Assembly: GCF_014656215.1 (NCBI RefSeq)
Contig: NZ_BNBZ01000003.1
Span: forward strand, 372,001 to 436,000
Length of the DNA stretch: 64,000 nt
Reading direction: 5' to 3'
From: Streptomyces zaomyceticus
GTDB taxonomy: Bacteria > Actinomycetota > Actinomycetes > Streptomycetales > Streptomycetaceae
In this document: in pieces, positions 36,117 through 44,973 of the stretch
Position numbering within the stretch: the stretch's first letter is position 1
How the letters are laid out: each line of letters opens with the position of its first letter
Notes under the pieces: model-generated
The model's database searches: none
The model's input: the letters and a program-made list of their open reading frames with translations, nothing else
What the model was told of the DNA's origin: nothing
Made by a program: the position numbers and the translations under genes

Positions 36117-36641
36117 GTGCTGGAACTGTCGATCCTGGGCTTCCTGTACGAGAAACCGCTGCACGGGTACGAGCTGAAGGAGCGCATCCACGGCCTCAGC
36201 GGCCATGTACGCCCGGTCAGCGACGGCGCCCTCTACCCGGCCATCACCCGCCTGGTGAAGAACGGCCTGGTCGACAGCCGTACGGAGCCGGGCGCGAGCG
36301 CCGCCCCGCGCCGGACGCTCTCCCTCACCCCCGAGGGCCGCCGGGAGCTGCTCGCCCGGCTGCGCACCCCCAAGGACGCCGAGATCACCGACGGCCAGCG
36401 CTTCTTCACCCTGCTCGCCTTCCTCGGCCGGCTCCCCGACCGGGCGGACCAGGCGGCCGTGCTCCGCCGCCGCCAGGAGTTCCTGAACACCCCGGCCAGC
36501 TTCTTCTACGAGGACGGGACCCCCGTCAGCGCCGAGCGGGAACCGGACCTCTTCCGCCGGGGGATGCTGCGGATCGCCCGCGCGACGGGCGCGGCCGAGA
36601 AGGCCTGGCTGGCGGAGGCCGTCGCACACCTGGAGAGCTGA
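36117..36641 (+). CDS. PadR-family transcriptional regulator
   Basis: A 174-residue regulator. The N-terminal winged helix has the PadR signature (MLELSILGFLYEKPLHGYEL, then VSDGALYPAITRLVKNGLVD), and the C-terminal part is a dimerisation domain with helices around 95-170. GTG 36117 begins right at the conserved LELSILG motif, so no longer N-terminus is needed. PadR proteins often repress a neighbouring efflux gene; here that is the divergent MATE transporter across the nested palindromes. The ligand is unknown. Confidence 0.92.
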   Translation: MLELSILGFLYEKPLHGYELKERIHGLSGHVRPVSDGALYPAITRLVKNGLVDSRTEPGASAAPRRTLSLTPEGRRELLARLRTPKDAEITDGQRFFTLLAFLGRLPDRADQAAVLRRRQEFLNTPASFFYEDGTPVSAEREPDLFRRGMLRIARATGAAEKAWLAEAVAHLES

Positions 36642-36698
36642 CCCGGCGGGCCGGGCCGGCCCGGGAGCGGACCGGCACACCGCCGGCCCCTCCACGGC

Positions 36699-37925
36699 CT
36701 ATCCGAGCCGCTCCTTCAGATACGCGCGCCAGTCGGCCGTGAACTCCTCCGGGGTGGTGCCGAGCACCTCCTGGAGCGCCCGCTCCACCGCGCCCTCCCG
36801 GCCCGGGTGCGCGCCCACGGCCCGGTAGAAGTCCCGCAGCTCCCCCTCGCCCCAGCGGTCCGCGATCAGCGCGCAGGCCAGCCAGCCACCCTCGTACGCC
36901 CGCGCGAGCGCCTCCGCGTCGCCCCCGAACGCGAAGTCGGGGTCGCCGGGGAGCCGGGCGGGCAGCTCGCCCGCGAGGACCGCGCGGCGCAGTTCGGGCG
37001 CCGCCTGGGCGGGGGTGCGGCCGGCGTCCCGGTAGGCGACCCAGTCGGCGAAGCCCTCGGAGAGCCAGACCGGGGTCGACGGGGTGGTGGCGGCGCGGGT
37101 GGCGACATGGACGGTCTCGTGGGTGAGGACCAGCTGCCGGCCGAACGAGCCGAGCACCCCGTACGCGTCGGGGTTGACGATCACCCGGTCCGCGGGGGCG
37201 TCCGCGCCGCCGCGGATCTCCCCCGTGGTGACGGCGGCGATGCCCCGGTAGGAGGCCCCGGGCGCCCCGAGGAGCTCTCCCATGCCCGTCAGCGTCCCGG
37301 GGACGAGGACGACCACCTGACGGGCCCAGGCGGCGGGCCAGGCGGCGGAGACGACGGGGACCGCCCGGTCGGCCGCCGCCGCGATCTCCCGGAGCCGCTC
37401 GGGGCTCTGCCCCACACCGAGGACGAGCGAGCGGGCTCCCCGGACGGTCGCGACGTCGCCCTGCTCCCACAGGTGCCGGGGCGCGCCCTCCGCGGGGCGG
37501 TCCCCGGTCACGTACCAGCGTCCGTCCCGTTCGGTGAGGTCGAGGACCCGGGCGCCCGTCGCGGGGCGGCTGTCGTGGCCCCGGAGCCGGTAGCCGAGTT
37601 CGGCGCGGGCGGTGACCCGGTCGGACGCGGTGCGGTCGACGCCGGTGACCCGGTAGGTCCAGCCGTCGACGGGGACCGTCGCGAGCCGCCGGAAGACGGT
37701 GAGGGCCCTCTGCGCGTACGCCGGGTCGACGGCGGCCAGATAGCCGGGCTGGTCGCGGTCGACGAGCGCCCTGGCCTGCCGGTCGAGCAGCGTCTGTATC
37801 TCGCGGGAGGCGGTGTCCGCCGGCCCGGTCCTCGCACCGCAGCCGACGAGCCCCGTGAGCACCAGCAGCAGGGCCAGCAGGCAGGCCGTCGCCGGCCGTC
37901 GCGCTCCACACCCCTGACCTGCCAC
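36699..37925 (-). CDS. Zinc-metalloprotease-like lipoprotein
   Basis: A 408-residue exported protein. The signal region ends in the lipobox LVGC near residue 29. The zinc-protease motif HETVH is at about 269-273 and a likely third ligand Glu290 sits in WLSEGFADW, the gluzincin arrangement of M1/M61-like peptidases. A preceding NTF2-like region (about 40-130) shows RYVTGD-type strands. The protein is thus a candidate cell-surface peptidase with no assigned substrate. GTG 37925 is the start. It lies upstream of no obvious operon partner and next to the NlpC/P60 genes. Confidence 0.8.
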   Translation of the reverse strand: MAGQGCGARRPATACLLALLLVLTGLVGCGARTGPADTASREIQTLLDRQARALVDRDQPGYLAAVDPAYAQRALTVFRRLATVPVDGWTYRVTGVDRTASDRVTARAELGYRLRGHDSRPATGARVLDLTERDGRWYVTGDRPAEGAPRHLWEQGDVATVRGARSLVLGVGQSPERLREIAAAADRAVPVVSAAWPAAWARQVVVLVPGTLTGMGELLGAPGASYRGIAAVTTGEIRGGADAPADRVIVNPDAYGVLGSFGRQLVLTHETVHVATRAATTPSTPVWLSEGFADWVAYRDAGRTPAQAAPELRRAVLAGELPARLPGDPDFAFGGDAEALARAYEGGWLACALIADRWGEGELRDFYRAVGAHPGREGAVERALQEVLGTTPEEFTADWRAYLKERLG

Positions 37926-37973
37926 GCCTCCGATCGTACGGTCGGAACGGCGCGGCCTGCTTCCGGTACCGGG

Positions 37974-38984
37974 TCAGACCCGGGTCACCGTCACGTGCGA
38001 CATCATGTTCACCGGGTCGTAGCGGACCCGCGCACCCGGGTAGGGGGCGTGGATGACCTGCCCGTTGCCCGCGTAGATCCCGACATGGCTGGCGTCGCCC
38101 CGGTAGGTGACGAGGTCCCCCGGCTGCGCCTGCGCGAGCGGCACCTGACGGCCCGCGTGGCGCTGTGCCGAGGAGGTGCGCGGCAGGCTGATGCCGGCCC
38201 GCCCGTACGACCAGACCATCAGGCCCGAGCAGTCGAAGGCGGACGGGCCGGTCGCCCCCCACACGTACGGCTTGCCGACCGCGCTGCGGGCGGCGATCAC
38301 CGCGGCGGCGGCCCGCGAGGAACCCGCCGGGACATCGGCCATGGGCGGCAGCTCCTCCGCCCGTCCGCCGGCGCGCGAGGCCCGGTCGAAGTCCGCCCGC
38401 TCCTCGGCGGTGAGGCTGGCCAGCACCCGGCGGGCCTCGGCGAGCTTCCGCTCGACGGCGCGCTTGTGGCGGGCGACCTCGGCCCTGCTGCGCTCCAGCT
38501 CGACCAGGGCCGTACGGGCCTCGGACCGCTTCTGGTCCAGCCGGCGCTGCTCCCGGCGGAGTTCGCCGAGCGCGGCGCCCTGCCGGGCGGTGACCCGGTC
38601 GAGGGCGGAGGCCCGGTCGAGATAGGTGTCCGGGTCGGAGGAGAGCAGCAGGGCGAGGGCGGGGTCGATGCCGCCGGAGCGGTACTGGGCGCCGGCGACC
38701 GAACCGAGCGCGCCCCGCATGCGGTTGATGCGCTCCTGGCCCCGGGCGAGGCCGTCCTGGGCCTGGGAGACCGTCCGGCGCAGCGCGTCCGCCTTCTCGT
38801 CCGCCCGGTTGTAGCCCTCCGTGGCCTTCTCGGCCTCCTCGAGGAGGCGGTCGACCGTGGCGCGGGTGGCCGCGGGTCCGGCCCCGGGATCGGCGCTCGC
38901 GGGGACGGCCCCGAGGGACGCCGCCGCGGTGGCCGCGGCGGCGGTGAGGAGGGTGACCCTGGCGGGTCGGCGGTGGGACGCCAC
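37974..38984 (-). CDS. NlpC/P60 cell-wall hydrolase with coiled coil (first paralogue)
   Basis: A 336-residue secreted endopeptidase. The start VASHRRPARVTLLTAAAATA leads to a signal peptide ending near ASADPG. Residues about 45-210 form a long coiled coil. The C-terminal NlpC/P60 domain (about 230-336) has the catalytic Cys in AFDCSGLMVWSYG, His in DASHVGIYAG and a polar His in VIHAPYPG. It should cut peptidoglycan stem peptides, with the coiled coil acting as a regulator as in RipA-like proteins. GTG 38984 is set by the VASHRRP start shared with the next gene. The two form a tandem paralogous pair. Confidence 0.93.
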   Translation of the reverse strand: MASHRRPARVTLLTAAAATAAASLGAVPASADPGAGPAATRATVDRLLEEAEKATEGYNRADEKADALRRTVSQAQDGLARGQERINRMRGALGSVAGAQYRSGGIDPALALLLSSDPDTYLDRASALDRVTARQGAALGELRREQRRLDQKRSEARTALVELERSRAEVARHKRAVERKLAEARRVLASLTAEERADFDRASRAGGRAEELPPMADVPAGSSRAAAAVIAARSAVGKPYVWGATGPSAFDCSGLMVWSYGRAGISLPRTSSAQRHAGRQVPLAQAQPGDLVTYRGDASHVGIYAGNGQVIHAPYPGARVRYDPVNMMSHVTVTRV

Positions 38985-39077
38985 GAATCGCGCTCCGTTC
39001 GGCTCGACGCAGACTGGCGCGGCAGACAGTAGCCGCTGATCACTCCGCGTCCAACGAAGCCGCCGGACACACAAAGT

Positions 39078-39118
39078 GACGCCCCGCCGGAGATCACAGG
39101 TCACCGGCGGGGCGTCAG
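39078..39118 (-). terminator. Terminator after the second NlpC gene
   Basis: Perfect 14-bp arms (39078-39091 and 39105-39118) with a 13-nt loop lie about 67 bp past the stop of the upstream NlpC gene and separate the two paralogues into different transcripts. Confidence 0.75.
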
Positions 39119-39184
39119 GTCAGCTTGCGTCGCGCCGAACCACCCGATTGGGCGGCACGGCGGCGCGGGTCGCGTCGTGGCGGA

Positions 39185-40234
39185 TCAGCCGCCGATGCGG
39201 ACGCCGAACTGGAACGTGCCCATGTAGCTCATGGACTCGTAGCGGACGTTGGCGCCCGGCTTGGGGGCGTGCAGGATCGTGTTGTTGCCCGCGTACAGAC
39301 CCACGTGCGACAGGCCGTTGAAGAAGACCAGGTCGCCCGGCTTGAGCTGGCTGCGGCCGATCTTCACGCCGTCGTTCTGCTGGGTGTAGGTGACGCGGCT
39401 GAGGTCGACACCGGCCTTGCCGTAGGCCCACTGGGTCAGACCCGAGCAGTCGAACGACGAGGGGCCCTCGTGGCCGGAGGCGTACGGCATGCCGACCCGG
39501 GTGTCGGCGGCCGCGAGCGCGGCGGCTCCGTAGCCGTTCGCGGGGACCTCCTTGCCCAGGTCCAGGCGCTCGCCGGCGTCGCGGCTGGCCCGCTGCTCCT
39601 TCGCCCGCTCCTCCGCCGCGATCTTGGCCTTCTCGGCCGCCGTGAGCGTGTTGAGGAGCTTCTGGGCCTCGGCCAGCTTGCCCTGGTACATCTTCTTCTT
39701 GGCGCCGAGGGTCTTGCGGACGTCCTCGAGGTCGGCCAGCTTCGTGGTGGCCTCGGCCCGCTGCTGCGCGAGCGTGCGCTGCTTGGCCTGGATCGAGGTG
39801 AGCACGTCGGCCTGCTGGGCGCTCAGCTGGTCGATCGCGGACGCCTTGTCGAGGTAGGTGTCCGGGTCGGCGGAGAGGAAGAGCTGCAGCGCCGGGTCGA
39901 TGCCGCCGGAGCGGTACTGGGCGCTGGCGACGGAACCGATCTGGTCGCGCAGGGTGTTGAGCTCCTGCTGACCGCGGGCCACCTTGTCCTGGAGGTTGCC
40001 GATCTCCTTCTGCAGCTTGCCGCGGCGCTCCTCGGCGAGGTTCGCCTGCTCCGTGGCCTCTTCGGCCTCGTGATGCAGCTTGTCGACCTTCGACTTGACT
40101 TCGTCGATGTTCGGCTTGGCGGGGGCCGCCTGGGCACCGGTCTGGGCGGTGAGAGCGACGGCGGCTGCCGCGGTCGCGGTGAGCACGGTCACGCGGATGC
40201 GGCTCGGCTGCTTGGGTCGACGGTGGGACGCCAC
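39185..40234 (-). CDS. NlpC/P60 cell-wall hydrolase with coiled coil (second paralogue)
   Basis: A 349-residue secreted endopeptidase, the tandem paralogue of the gene at 37974-38984. Both begin VASHRRP, share the coiled-coil block with SVA(S/G)AQYRSGGIDPAL, and end in NlpC/P60 with the catalytic Cys in SFDCSGLTQWAYG and His in LSHVGLYAG. The N-terminal part is Lys-rich rather than Arg-rich, so the two have diverged. GTG 40234 is preceded by GAAGAAGGAG. A TTGAAC/TAGGGT promoter about 110 bp upstream is visible. The mycobacterial counterpart by order is Rv2190c. Confidence 0.94.
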   Translation of the reverse strand: MASHRRPKQPSRIRVTVLTATAAAAVALTAQTGAQAAPAKPNIDEVKSKVDKLHHEAEEATEQANLAEERRGKLQKEIGNLQDKVARGQQELNTLRDQIGSVASAQYRSGGIDPALQLFLSADPDTYLDKASAIDQLSAQQADVLTSIQAKQRTLAQQRAEATTKLADLEDVRKTLGAKKKMYQGKLAEAQKLLNTLTAAEKAKIAAEERAKEQRASRDAGERLDLGKEVPANGYGAAALAAADTRVGMPYASGHEGPSSFDCSGLTQWAYGKAGVDLSRVTYTQQNDGVKIGRSQLKPGDLVFFNGLSHVGLYAGNNTILHAPKPGANVRYESMSYMGTFQFGVRIGG

Positions 40235-40340
40235 GAAGGCGAGCTCCTTCTTCCTCAGAGCCGCCCAACCGGTAAGGGGCAGGCGGTTCCTCCGCCGCCA
40301 CCCCGGATGGGTGATCAACCGCGCGAAGGTTCGAAGCCTG

Positions 40341-40370
40341 ACCCTAGTGACCAAGTTGTGATCAGTTCAA
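40341..40370 (-). promoter_or_regulatory. Sigma-70-type promoter of the second NlpC gene
   Basis: On the minus strand TTGAAC (40370-40365) and TAGGGT (40346-40341) are separated by 18 bp, a good housekeeping promoter match. An unusually AT-rich block (about 40378-40415) lies just upstream. The 5' leader would be about 100 nt long. Confidence 0.6.
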
Positions 40371-40491
40371 ATCCCACTGGCAAAAATATCTCCCACGCAC
40401 CACATTATTTACACGCATCGCACGGGCAGTGATGAGTACTTGACGATCTGCCGTCCAGAATTCGGGCATACCGCCCAGGAGTTGCGATGCG

Positions 40492-41856
40492 TCACGAGAG
40501 CCGCGAAAGCCGCTTCAGCAACAAGGCGGACGCCACCGGCCGAGCACCGGCCTTCGCCACCCCGTCGGCCACCTCACGGTCGGTGGACACCACGACGACC
40601 GGGCGGCCCGGCGGCTCCGCCCGTACCAGCTGGCGGATCAACTCGTCCGCCGTCACGCCGGGCTTGGAGAACAGCACCCGGACCCCGCGCGGCGGCGCGA
40701 GCAGCACCGGCGCCGCCAGCTCCGCCCCGTCGAAGACACAGGTGACCTCGGCGCCCGAGCGGGCCGCGAGGGCCGACAGACTGCCGAGCAGCCGCAGCCG
40801 CTGCTTCTCCAACGGCATCGTCGGATAGCCGGTCTTGGTGACGTTGTAGCCGTCGACGACCAGATGGGCCTGCGGCAGCGCCAGAAGCTGGTCGAGCAGC
40901 GCCGGGTCGGTCTCGGAGAGCGCCCGCGCCGCGATGTCCTTCGGGGACATCCGCCCCGGCTCCACGGCGTCCACGGTGTCCGCCGGGTGCACCGACACGG
41001 GAGGCAGCGCGAGTTCACGGCGCAGCCCCTGGGCCGCGTCGAGAACGGTGTCGAGCAGCAGCCGCAGCCGCATGTCCTCCACCGAGCGCCCCTCGCGGGC
41101 CGTCCTGCGGCTCGCCTCCAGGGCCGACTCGACCTCGCCGAGGCGGGCCTTGAGCCGCCGGCTCTCGCTCTCGGCGGCCGACACCTGGGCGGCCGCCTCC
41201 GCCTTCGCGGCGTCGATCTCGCCCTGGAGACGGCGCAGCGCCGCCTCGCCGCGCTTCACATCGCTCTGGGCGCTGCGCAGCTTGCGGTGAAGCGATTCCG
41301 CTTCCTTCCGGGCCGTCTCCAGGTCGTGCCGCAACTGCTCGGTCTCGCCCCGGGAGCGGTCCCGGGCGGTGGCGAGCTCCTCGCGCAGCCGTTCCAGTTC
41401 GCGCCGGCCGGCCTCGTCGGCCCGCTCGGCGTCGACGCGCTGGGCCTCCTCGCCCGCGGCGGCCACGAGCTTGACCCAGCCGGCCGGGCGCAGCACATAG
41501 GCGGCCGCCGCCACGTCCACGGGGTCGGCGGCGGCGGGCGGGGTGCCCGTCTCGACGGCTCCGGCCAGTTCGGGCTCGGCCAGCTTGAACCGTTCGCCGA
41601 TCCGCTGCCGGAACAGCGGATCGCTCTCCAGGGCCGCCGCCATCGCGTTGCCGGCGAACTTGGCCCGCCGGCTGGCGGTGAACCGGGCGTACTGCCTCAG
41701 GGGTGCGGGCAGCTCGGCGACGGTCAGCCCGCCGAAGGCGTCGGCGACCAGCGCGACGACCCGCCGCCGTACGCCTTCCGGCAGTGGGTGGTCGAGCGTC
41801 TCGGCAGCGTCACCTGCCGCGCCGGCCGGCTCTCCACCGTGCGCGGGCTGCTCCAC
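40492..41856 (-). CDS. NYN-domain protein (YacP-like) with coiled coil
   Basis: A 454-residue protein. The N-terminal about 120 residues are a helical domain, followed by a strong coiled coil (about 140-265). The C-terminal NYN nuclease domain (about 315-445) keeps the acidic residues of the YacP/Rae1 family: VVDGYNVTK near 316, VFDGAEL near 363 and VVSTDREVADG near 420. Such domains cut structured or ribosome-bound RNA. GTG 41856 lies 33 bp after the zinc-ribbon gene on the same strand, so they are probably co-transcribed. It corresponds by order to SCO2138. Confidence 0.87.
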   Translation of the reverse strand: MEQPAHGGEPAGAAGDAAETLDHPLPEGVRRRVVALVADAFGGLTVAELPAPLRQYARFTASRRAKFAGNAMAAALESDPLFRQRIGERFKLAEPELAGAVETGTPPAAADPVDVAAAAYVLRPAGWVKLVAAAGEEAQRVDAERADEAGRRELERLREELATARDRSRGETEQLRHDLETARKEAESLHRKLRSAQSDVKRGEAALRRLQGEIDAAKAEAAAQVSAAESESRRLKARLGEVESALEASRRTAREGRSVEDMRLRLLLDTVLDAAQGLRRELALPPVSVHPADTVDAVEPGRMSPKDIAARALSETDPALLDQLLALPQAHLVVDGYNVTKTGYPTMPLEKQRLRLLGSLSALAARSGAEVTCVFDGAELAAPVLLAPPRGVRVLFSKPGVTADELIRQLVRAEPPGRPVVVVSTDREVADGVAKAGARPVASALLLKRLSRLS

Positions 41857-41889
41857 GATCCGTCACCCCTATGTCTTCCGCGCCGTCCC

Positions 41890-42132
41890 TCAGGAGGCGG
41901 CGCCCGGCCTGTCCACCAGTTCGATCTGATCCACCGCGTTGCACCAGCGGCAGCGGACCGACTCGATGGTCTCACTGACCACCTGCCGCTCCTCGACCGT
42001 CGGGTCTCCGGCGAGGTCCAGATGGACGTACTCCACGACCTTGGAGGAGCGCGTCACATCGAAACGGGTCAGGTTGCCGCAGAGCGTGCAGCGCCAGCGG
42101 GTCTCGGCGGTCGGCAGGGGAACCGTCGTCAT
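41890..42132 (-). CDS. Small zinc-ribbon protein
   Basis: An 80-residue protein with two zinc knuckles, CTLC (Cys15, Cys18) and CRWC (Cys61, Cys64), around a short acidic helical segment. Such minimal ribbons can bind nucleic acid or another protein. It precedes the NYN gene on the same strand and may be its partner; that is inference. ATG 42132 is preceded by AGGAAG and gives a full protein without truncation. The family is conserved in actinobacteria at this locus but uncharacterised. Confidence 0.85.
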   Translation of the reverse strand: MTTVPLPTAETRWRCTLCGNLTRFDVTRSSKVVEYVHLDLAGDPTVEERQVVSETIESVRCRWCNAVDQIELVDRPGAAS

Positions 42133-42290
42133 CGTGCCGTCCTTCTTCCTGTTGCGTGGTACCAGGTGCGGGAGCCGCGGTGCGCCGTCGAACTGCGGTC
42201 GTACTGCCCGTTACCCTACGGCCTCACCGGTACCCCGGGGCACGGCGAGGCACTCTGTCCAGTTCGGCCCCGGTACGCCATGATCTGTCC

Positions 42291-43025
42291 ATGATCGACT
42301 GGCGCGGCTCGGCCCGCGGTGTCTGGCGGGGCACACGCGGCGGACCCAAGGTGACGTACGGACTGATCGCCGCCTGCTGTCTGCTCTTCGCGATCGGCCC
42401 GGTCTCCGGACTCAACCCGGTGTACGGCACGGGCGACCAGCTCCTCGCGGCGCAGGGCGTGTACTTCCGCCGCTGGGGCGTCGTCCCCACCGAGCTGATG
42501 AGCGGCGAGCCCCGCGCCCTGCTCACCCCCCTCACCGCGCTGTTCGTCCACGGCAGCTGGCTCCACCTGCTGGGAAACATGCTGTTCCTGTACGTCTTCG
42601 GGGCGATGGCCGAGGAGCGCATGGGACCGGTCGGGTTCGCCCTCTTCTACCTGGGCACCGGCTACCTCGCGCTGCTCGGGTACGCGGCGGCGCACGCCGA
42701 GAGCGAGCAGACCCTGGTCGGGGCGTCGGGGGCGATCTCCGGGGTGCTCGGGGCCTTTCTCTTCCTCTTCCCGCGCTCCCGCGTCACCAGTCTCTTCCCC
42801 TTCCTCTTCTTCCTGCCGCTGCGTTTTCCCGCCTGGATCGTGCTGGTCTTCTGGTTCGTGCTCCAGTGGCTGGCCGCGCGGGCCGCGGGCGCCGGTCCCG
42901 GCGTCGCCTATCTGGCCCACGTGGTGGGCTTCTCCGTCGGCTTCCTCTACGCCTGGGGGCGCTACCGGGGTGGGGATAGAGTGAAAGCCCAAGCCGCGGC
43001 GACCGAGGGAGAAAGCCAGCCGTGA
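42291..43025 (+). CDS. Rhomboid-family intramembrane serine protease
   Basis: A 244-residue membrane protease with six predicted segments. The oxyanion Asn96 is in HLLGNMLFLYVFG, the nucleophile Ser146 in GASGAISG, and His210 in LAHVVGFSVG, completing the Ser-His dyad. A FFLPLRFPAW block lies between the last two helices, as in rhomboids. It should cleave membrane-anchored substrates. ATG 42291 is the start. It is divergent from the zinc-ribbon/NYN pair and overlaps the next gene by 4 bp. Confidence 0.93.
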   Translation: MIDWRGSARGVWRGTRGGPKVTYGLIAACCLLFAIGPVSGLNPVYGTGDQLLAAQGVYFRRWGVVPTELMSGEPRALLTPLTALFVHGSWLHLLGNMLFLYVFGAMAEERMGPVGFALFYLGTGYLALLGYAAAHAESEQTLVGASGAISGVLGAFLFLFPRSRVTSLFPFLFFLPLRFPAWIVLVFWFVLQWLAARAAGAGPGVAYLAHVVGFSVGFLYAWGRYRGGDRVKAQAAATEGESQP

Positions 43026-43303
43026 TCACCGCGATCGTGCTCATCAAGACCAGCGTGGACCGCATCCCCGAGATCGCCGAGTCGATCGCCTCGCTCGACA
43101 GCGTCAGCGAGGTGTTCTCGGTGACCGGCACCTACGACCTCATCGCCATGGTCCGCGTGCCCCGCCACGACGACCTGGCCGACGTGATCCCCGGCAGCAT
43201 CAGCAAGATCCCGGGCGTCGAGGCCACGGACACGCATGTCGCCTTCCGTACGTACTCCCAGCACGATCTGGAGGCGGCCTTCGCCATCGGCCTGGAGTCC
43301 TGA
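43022..43303 (+). CDS. Stand-alone RAM (Lrp/AsnC ligand-binding) protein
   Basis: A 93-residue protein equal to the effector-binding RAM domain of Lrp/AsnC regulators, without the helix-turn-helix. Motifs are IVLIKTSVDRIPEIAESIAS and SVTGTYDLIAMVRVP. GTG 43022 overlaps the rhomboid stop (GTGA), so the two are translationally coupled. Such proteins can bind amino acids or heterodimerise with full Lrp regulators. A 16-bp perfect hairpin follows 17 bp downstream. Confidence 0.9.
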   Translation: MITAIVLIKTSVDRIPEIAESIASLDSVSEVFSVTGTYDLIAMVRVPRHDDLADVIPGSISKIPGVEATDTHVAFRTYSQHDLEAAFAIGLES

Positions 43304-43320
43304 GACTCCTCCGCGGCATG

Positions 43321-43359
43321 GGTGAAGGGGGCCTCCCGACCGGGGAGGCCCCCTTCACC
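43321..43359. terminator. Bidirectional terminator between RAM and aminotransferase genes
   Basis: Perfect 16-bp arms (43321-43336 and 43344-43359) with a 7-nt loop sit between two convergent genes, 17 bp after the RAM stop and 15 bp from the aminotransferase stop. Confidence 0.85.
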
Positions 43360-43374
43360 CGTACGAGTGAGCCG

Positions 43375-44805
43375 TCAGCCGCGGTCCGGGACGCAGCGGC
43401 CGTCCTCGGTGCGGTACTTCCACTGTGCGCCGTCCCGGACGAGCTCCTTCACGGCGCCGACGAACCGCTCGACGTGCTCGTCGGGCGTACCGGCTCCGAA
43501 GCTCACCCGGATGGCGTTGAGCGACCGCTCCCCCGGGGCCGCCTCGGGGGCGCCGCACTCGCCCGGGTCCTGCGGGTCGCTGCCGAGCAGCGTGCGGACC
43601 AGCGGGTGGGCGCAGAAGAGACCGTCGCGGACGCCGATGCCGTACTCGGCGGAGAGCGCGGCGGCGAAGTGGGAGCTGTTCCAGCCCTCCACGACGAAGG
43701 AGATGACGCCGACCCGGGGGGCGTCGTCGCCGAACAGCGAGAGCACCCTGACCTCGGGAACCTCGGCGAGACCTTCCCGGACCTTGGCGATCAGGTGCCG
43801 CTCGCGCTCGACGAGGGAGTCGAAGCCCGCCTCGGTGAGAGCCTTGCAGGCGGAGGCGATCGCGTACACGCCGATGACGTTCGGGGAGCCGGCCTCGTGC
43901 CGGGCCGCGGTGGTGTGCCACTCCACGTCCACACCGCCGTCGGCCCGGCGGGCCACCTTGCGGGAGGCGCCGCCGCCCGCGAGGTAGGGCTCGGAGTCCT
44001 GCAGCCAGTCGGCGCGGCCCGCGAGGACGCCGGAGCCGAAGGGCGCGTAGAGCTTGTGCCCGGAGAAGGCGATCCAGTCCACGTCGAGCTCCTGCACGGA
44101 GACCGGGTGGTGGGGCGCCAGCTGGGCGGCGTCGAGCACGATCCGGGCGCCGTGGGCGTGGGCGGCGGCGGCGAGTTCCTTCACCGGCCACAGCTCACCG
44201 GTGACGTTGGAGGCGCCGGTGACGCAGACGAGGGCGGGACCGTACGGGTCGCGGTCGGCGAGGGCGTGCTCCAGGGTGGCGACGGCCTGCTCCGGGGTGC
44301 GCGGCGCGTTGAGGTAGGTGACGCGGGCGTCCCTCCAGGGCAGCAGCGAAGCGTGGTGCTCGGTCTCGAAGACGAAGACCTCGCAACCGGCGGGGAGCGT
44401 GGCGGCGAGCAGGTTGAGCGAGTCGGTGGTGGAGCGGGTGAAGACGACCTGGTCGCCGGGGCGGCAGTCGAGGAACTCGGCGACGGTGACCCGGCTGTTC
44501 TCGAAGAGGTCGGTGGAGAGCTGGGAGAGGTAGCCGGCGCCGCGGTGGACGCTGCCGTAGTAGGGGGCGTACGCGGCGACGTCGTCCCAGACCCGCTGGA
44601 GGGCCGGTGCGCTGGCCGCGTAGTCGAGCGCCGCGTAGGTCACCTCGCCGCCGGTGACGAGCGGGACGGTGACGTCCCGGCCGAGGACGGGCAGCGGGGC
44701 GGCGCAGCAGGGGTCGGCGGACTCGGCGGTCACGGTCTCGACGGCGGCGACGGTCTCGGCGGCGGCGACGGTGGTGGCGGTGGCGACGTCAGGGCGTGCG
44801 GACAT
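43375..44805 (-). CDS. Class V aminotransferase (cysteine-desulfurase-like)
   Basis: A 476-residue PLP enzyme of the NifS/SufS group. YAASAPALQRVWD is near 63, FTRSTTDSLNLLA near 122, VLDAAQLAPHHPV near 222, and the PLP Lys in FSGHKLYAPFGSG near 250. The C-terminal third has AHPLVRTLL and ERSLNAIRVSFG. About 45 low-complexity N-terminal residues (ATATTVAAAETVAAVETVTA) are extra. ATG 44805 has GGGAGAT upstream. A SAM-IV-type riboswitch lies about 220 nt upstream of the start, so the enzyme belongs to methionine/sulfur metabolism and is probably shut off when SAM is plentiful. The product is not established. Confidence 0.86.
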   Translation of the reverse strand: MSARPDVATATTVAAAETVAAVETVTAESADPCCAAPLPVLGRDVTVPLVTGGEVTYAALDYAASAPALQRVWDDVAAYAPYYGSVHRGAGYLSQLSTDLFENSRVTVAEFLDCRPGDQVVFTRSTTDSLNLLAATLPAGCEVFVFETEHHASLLPWRDARVTYLNAPRTPEQAVATLEHALADRDPYGPALVCVTGASNVTGELWPVKELAAAAHAHGARIVLDAAQLAPHHPVSVQELDVDWIAFSGHKLYAPFGSGVLAGRADWLQDSEPYLAGGGASRKVARRADGGVDVEWHTTAARHEAGSPNVIGVYAIASACKALTEAGFDSLVERERHLIAKVREGLAEVPEVRVLSLFGDDAPRVGVISFVVEGWNSSHFAAALSAEYGIGVRDGLFCAHPLVRTLLGSDPQDPGECGAPEAAPGERSLNAIRVSFGAGTPDEHVERFVGAVKELVRDGAQWKYRTEDGRCVPDRG

Positions 44806-44973
44806 GGCGGTATCTCCCGGCGGGCGGTGCGGAATGGCTTCGGTGATCCCGTACGCGGCCGAGTACGGCGGGGTACGGGTGATGCCTCGGAAGACATGGG
44901 GGTACGCGAAAGTGACCCTGATCCGAGGGTGAAGTGGGGGCGTATTCGCCCTATCGCATTCGCTTGCTCACGG

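Noticed and set aside
40355..40385. tRNA-like T-loop (GTTCAAATCCC)
   Set aside because: The flanking bases do not pair as a T-stem and no anticodon or acceptor stem is found around it. The TTGAAC inside it fits a -35 box better.
40235..40480. Possible c-di-AMP (ydaO) riboswitch before the NlpC gene
   Set aside because: Such switches often precede NlpC/P60 genes in actinobacteria, but I could not find the conserved core blocks (the CCGACAGCT-like segment) in this leader.
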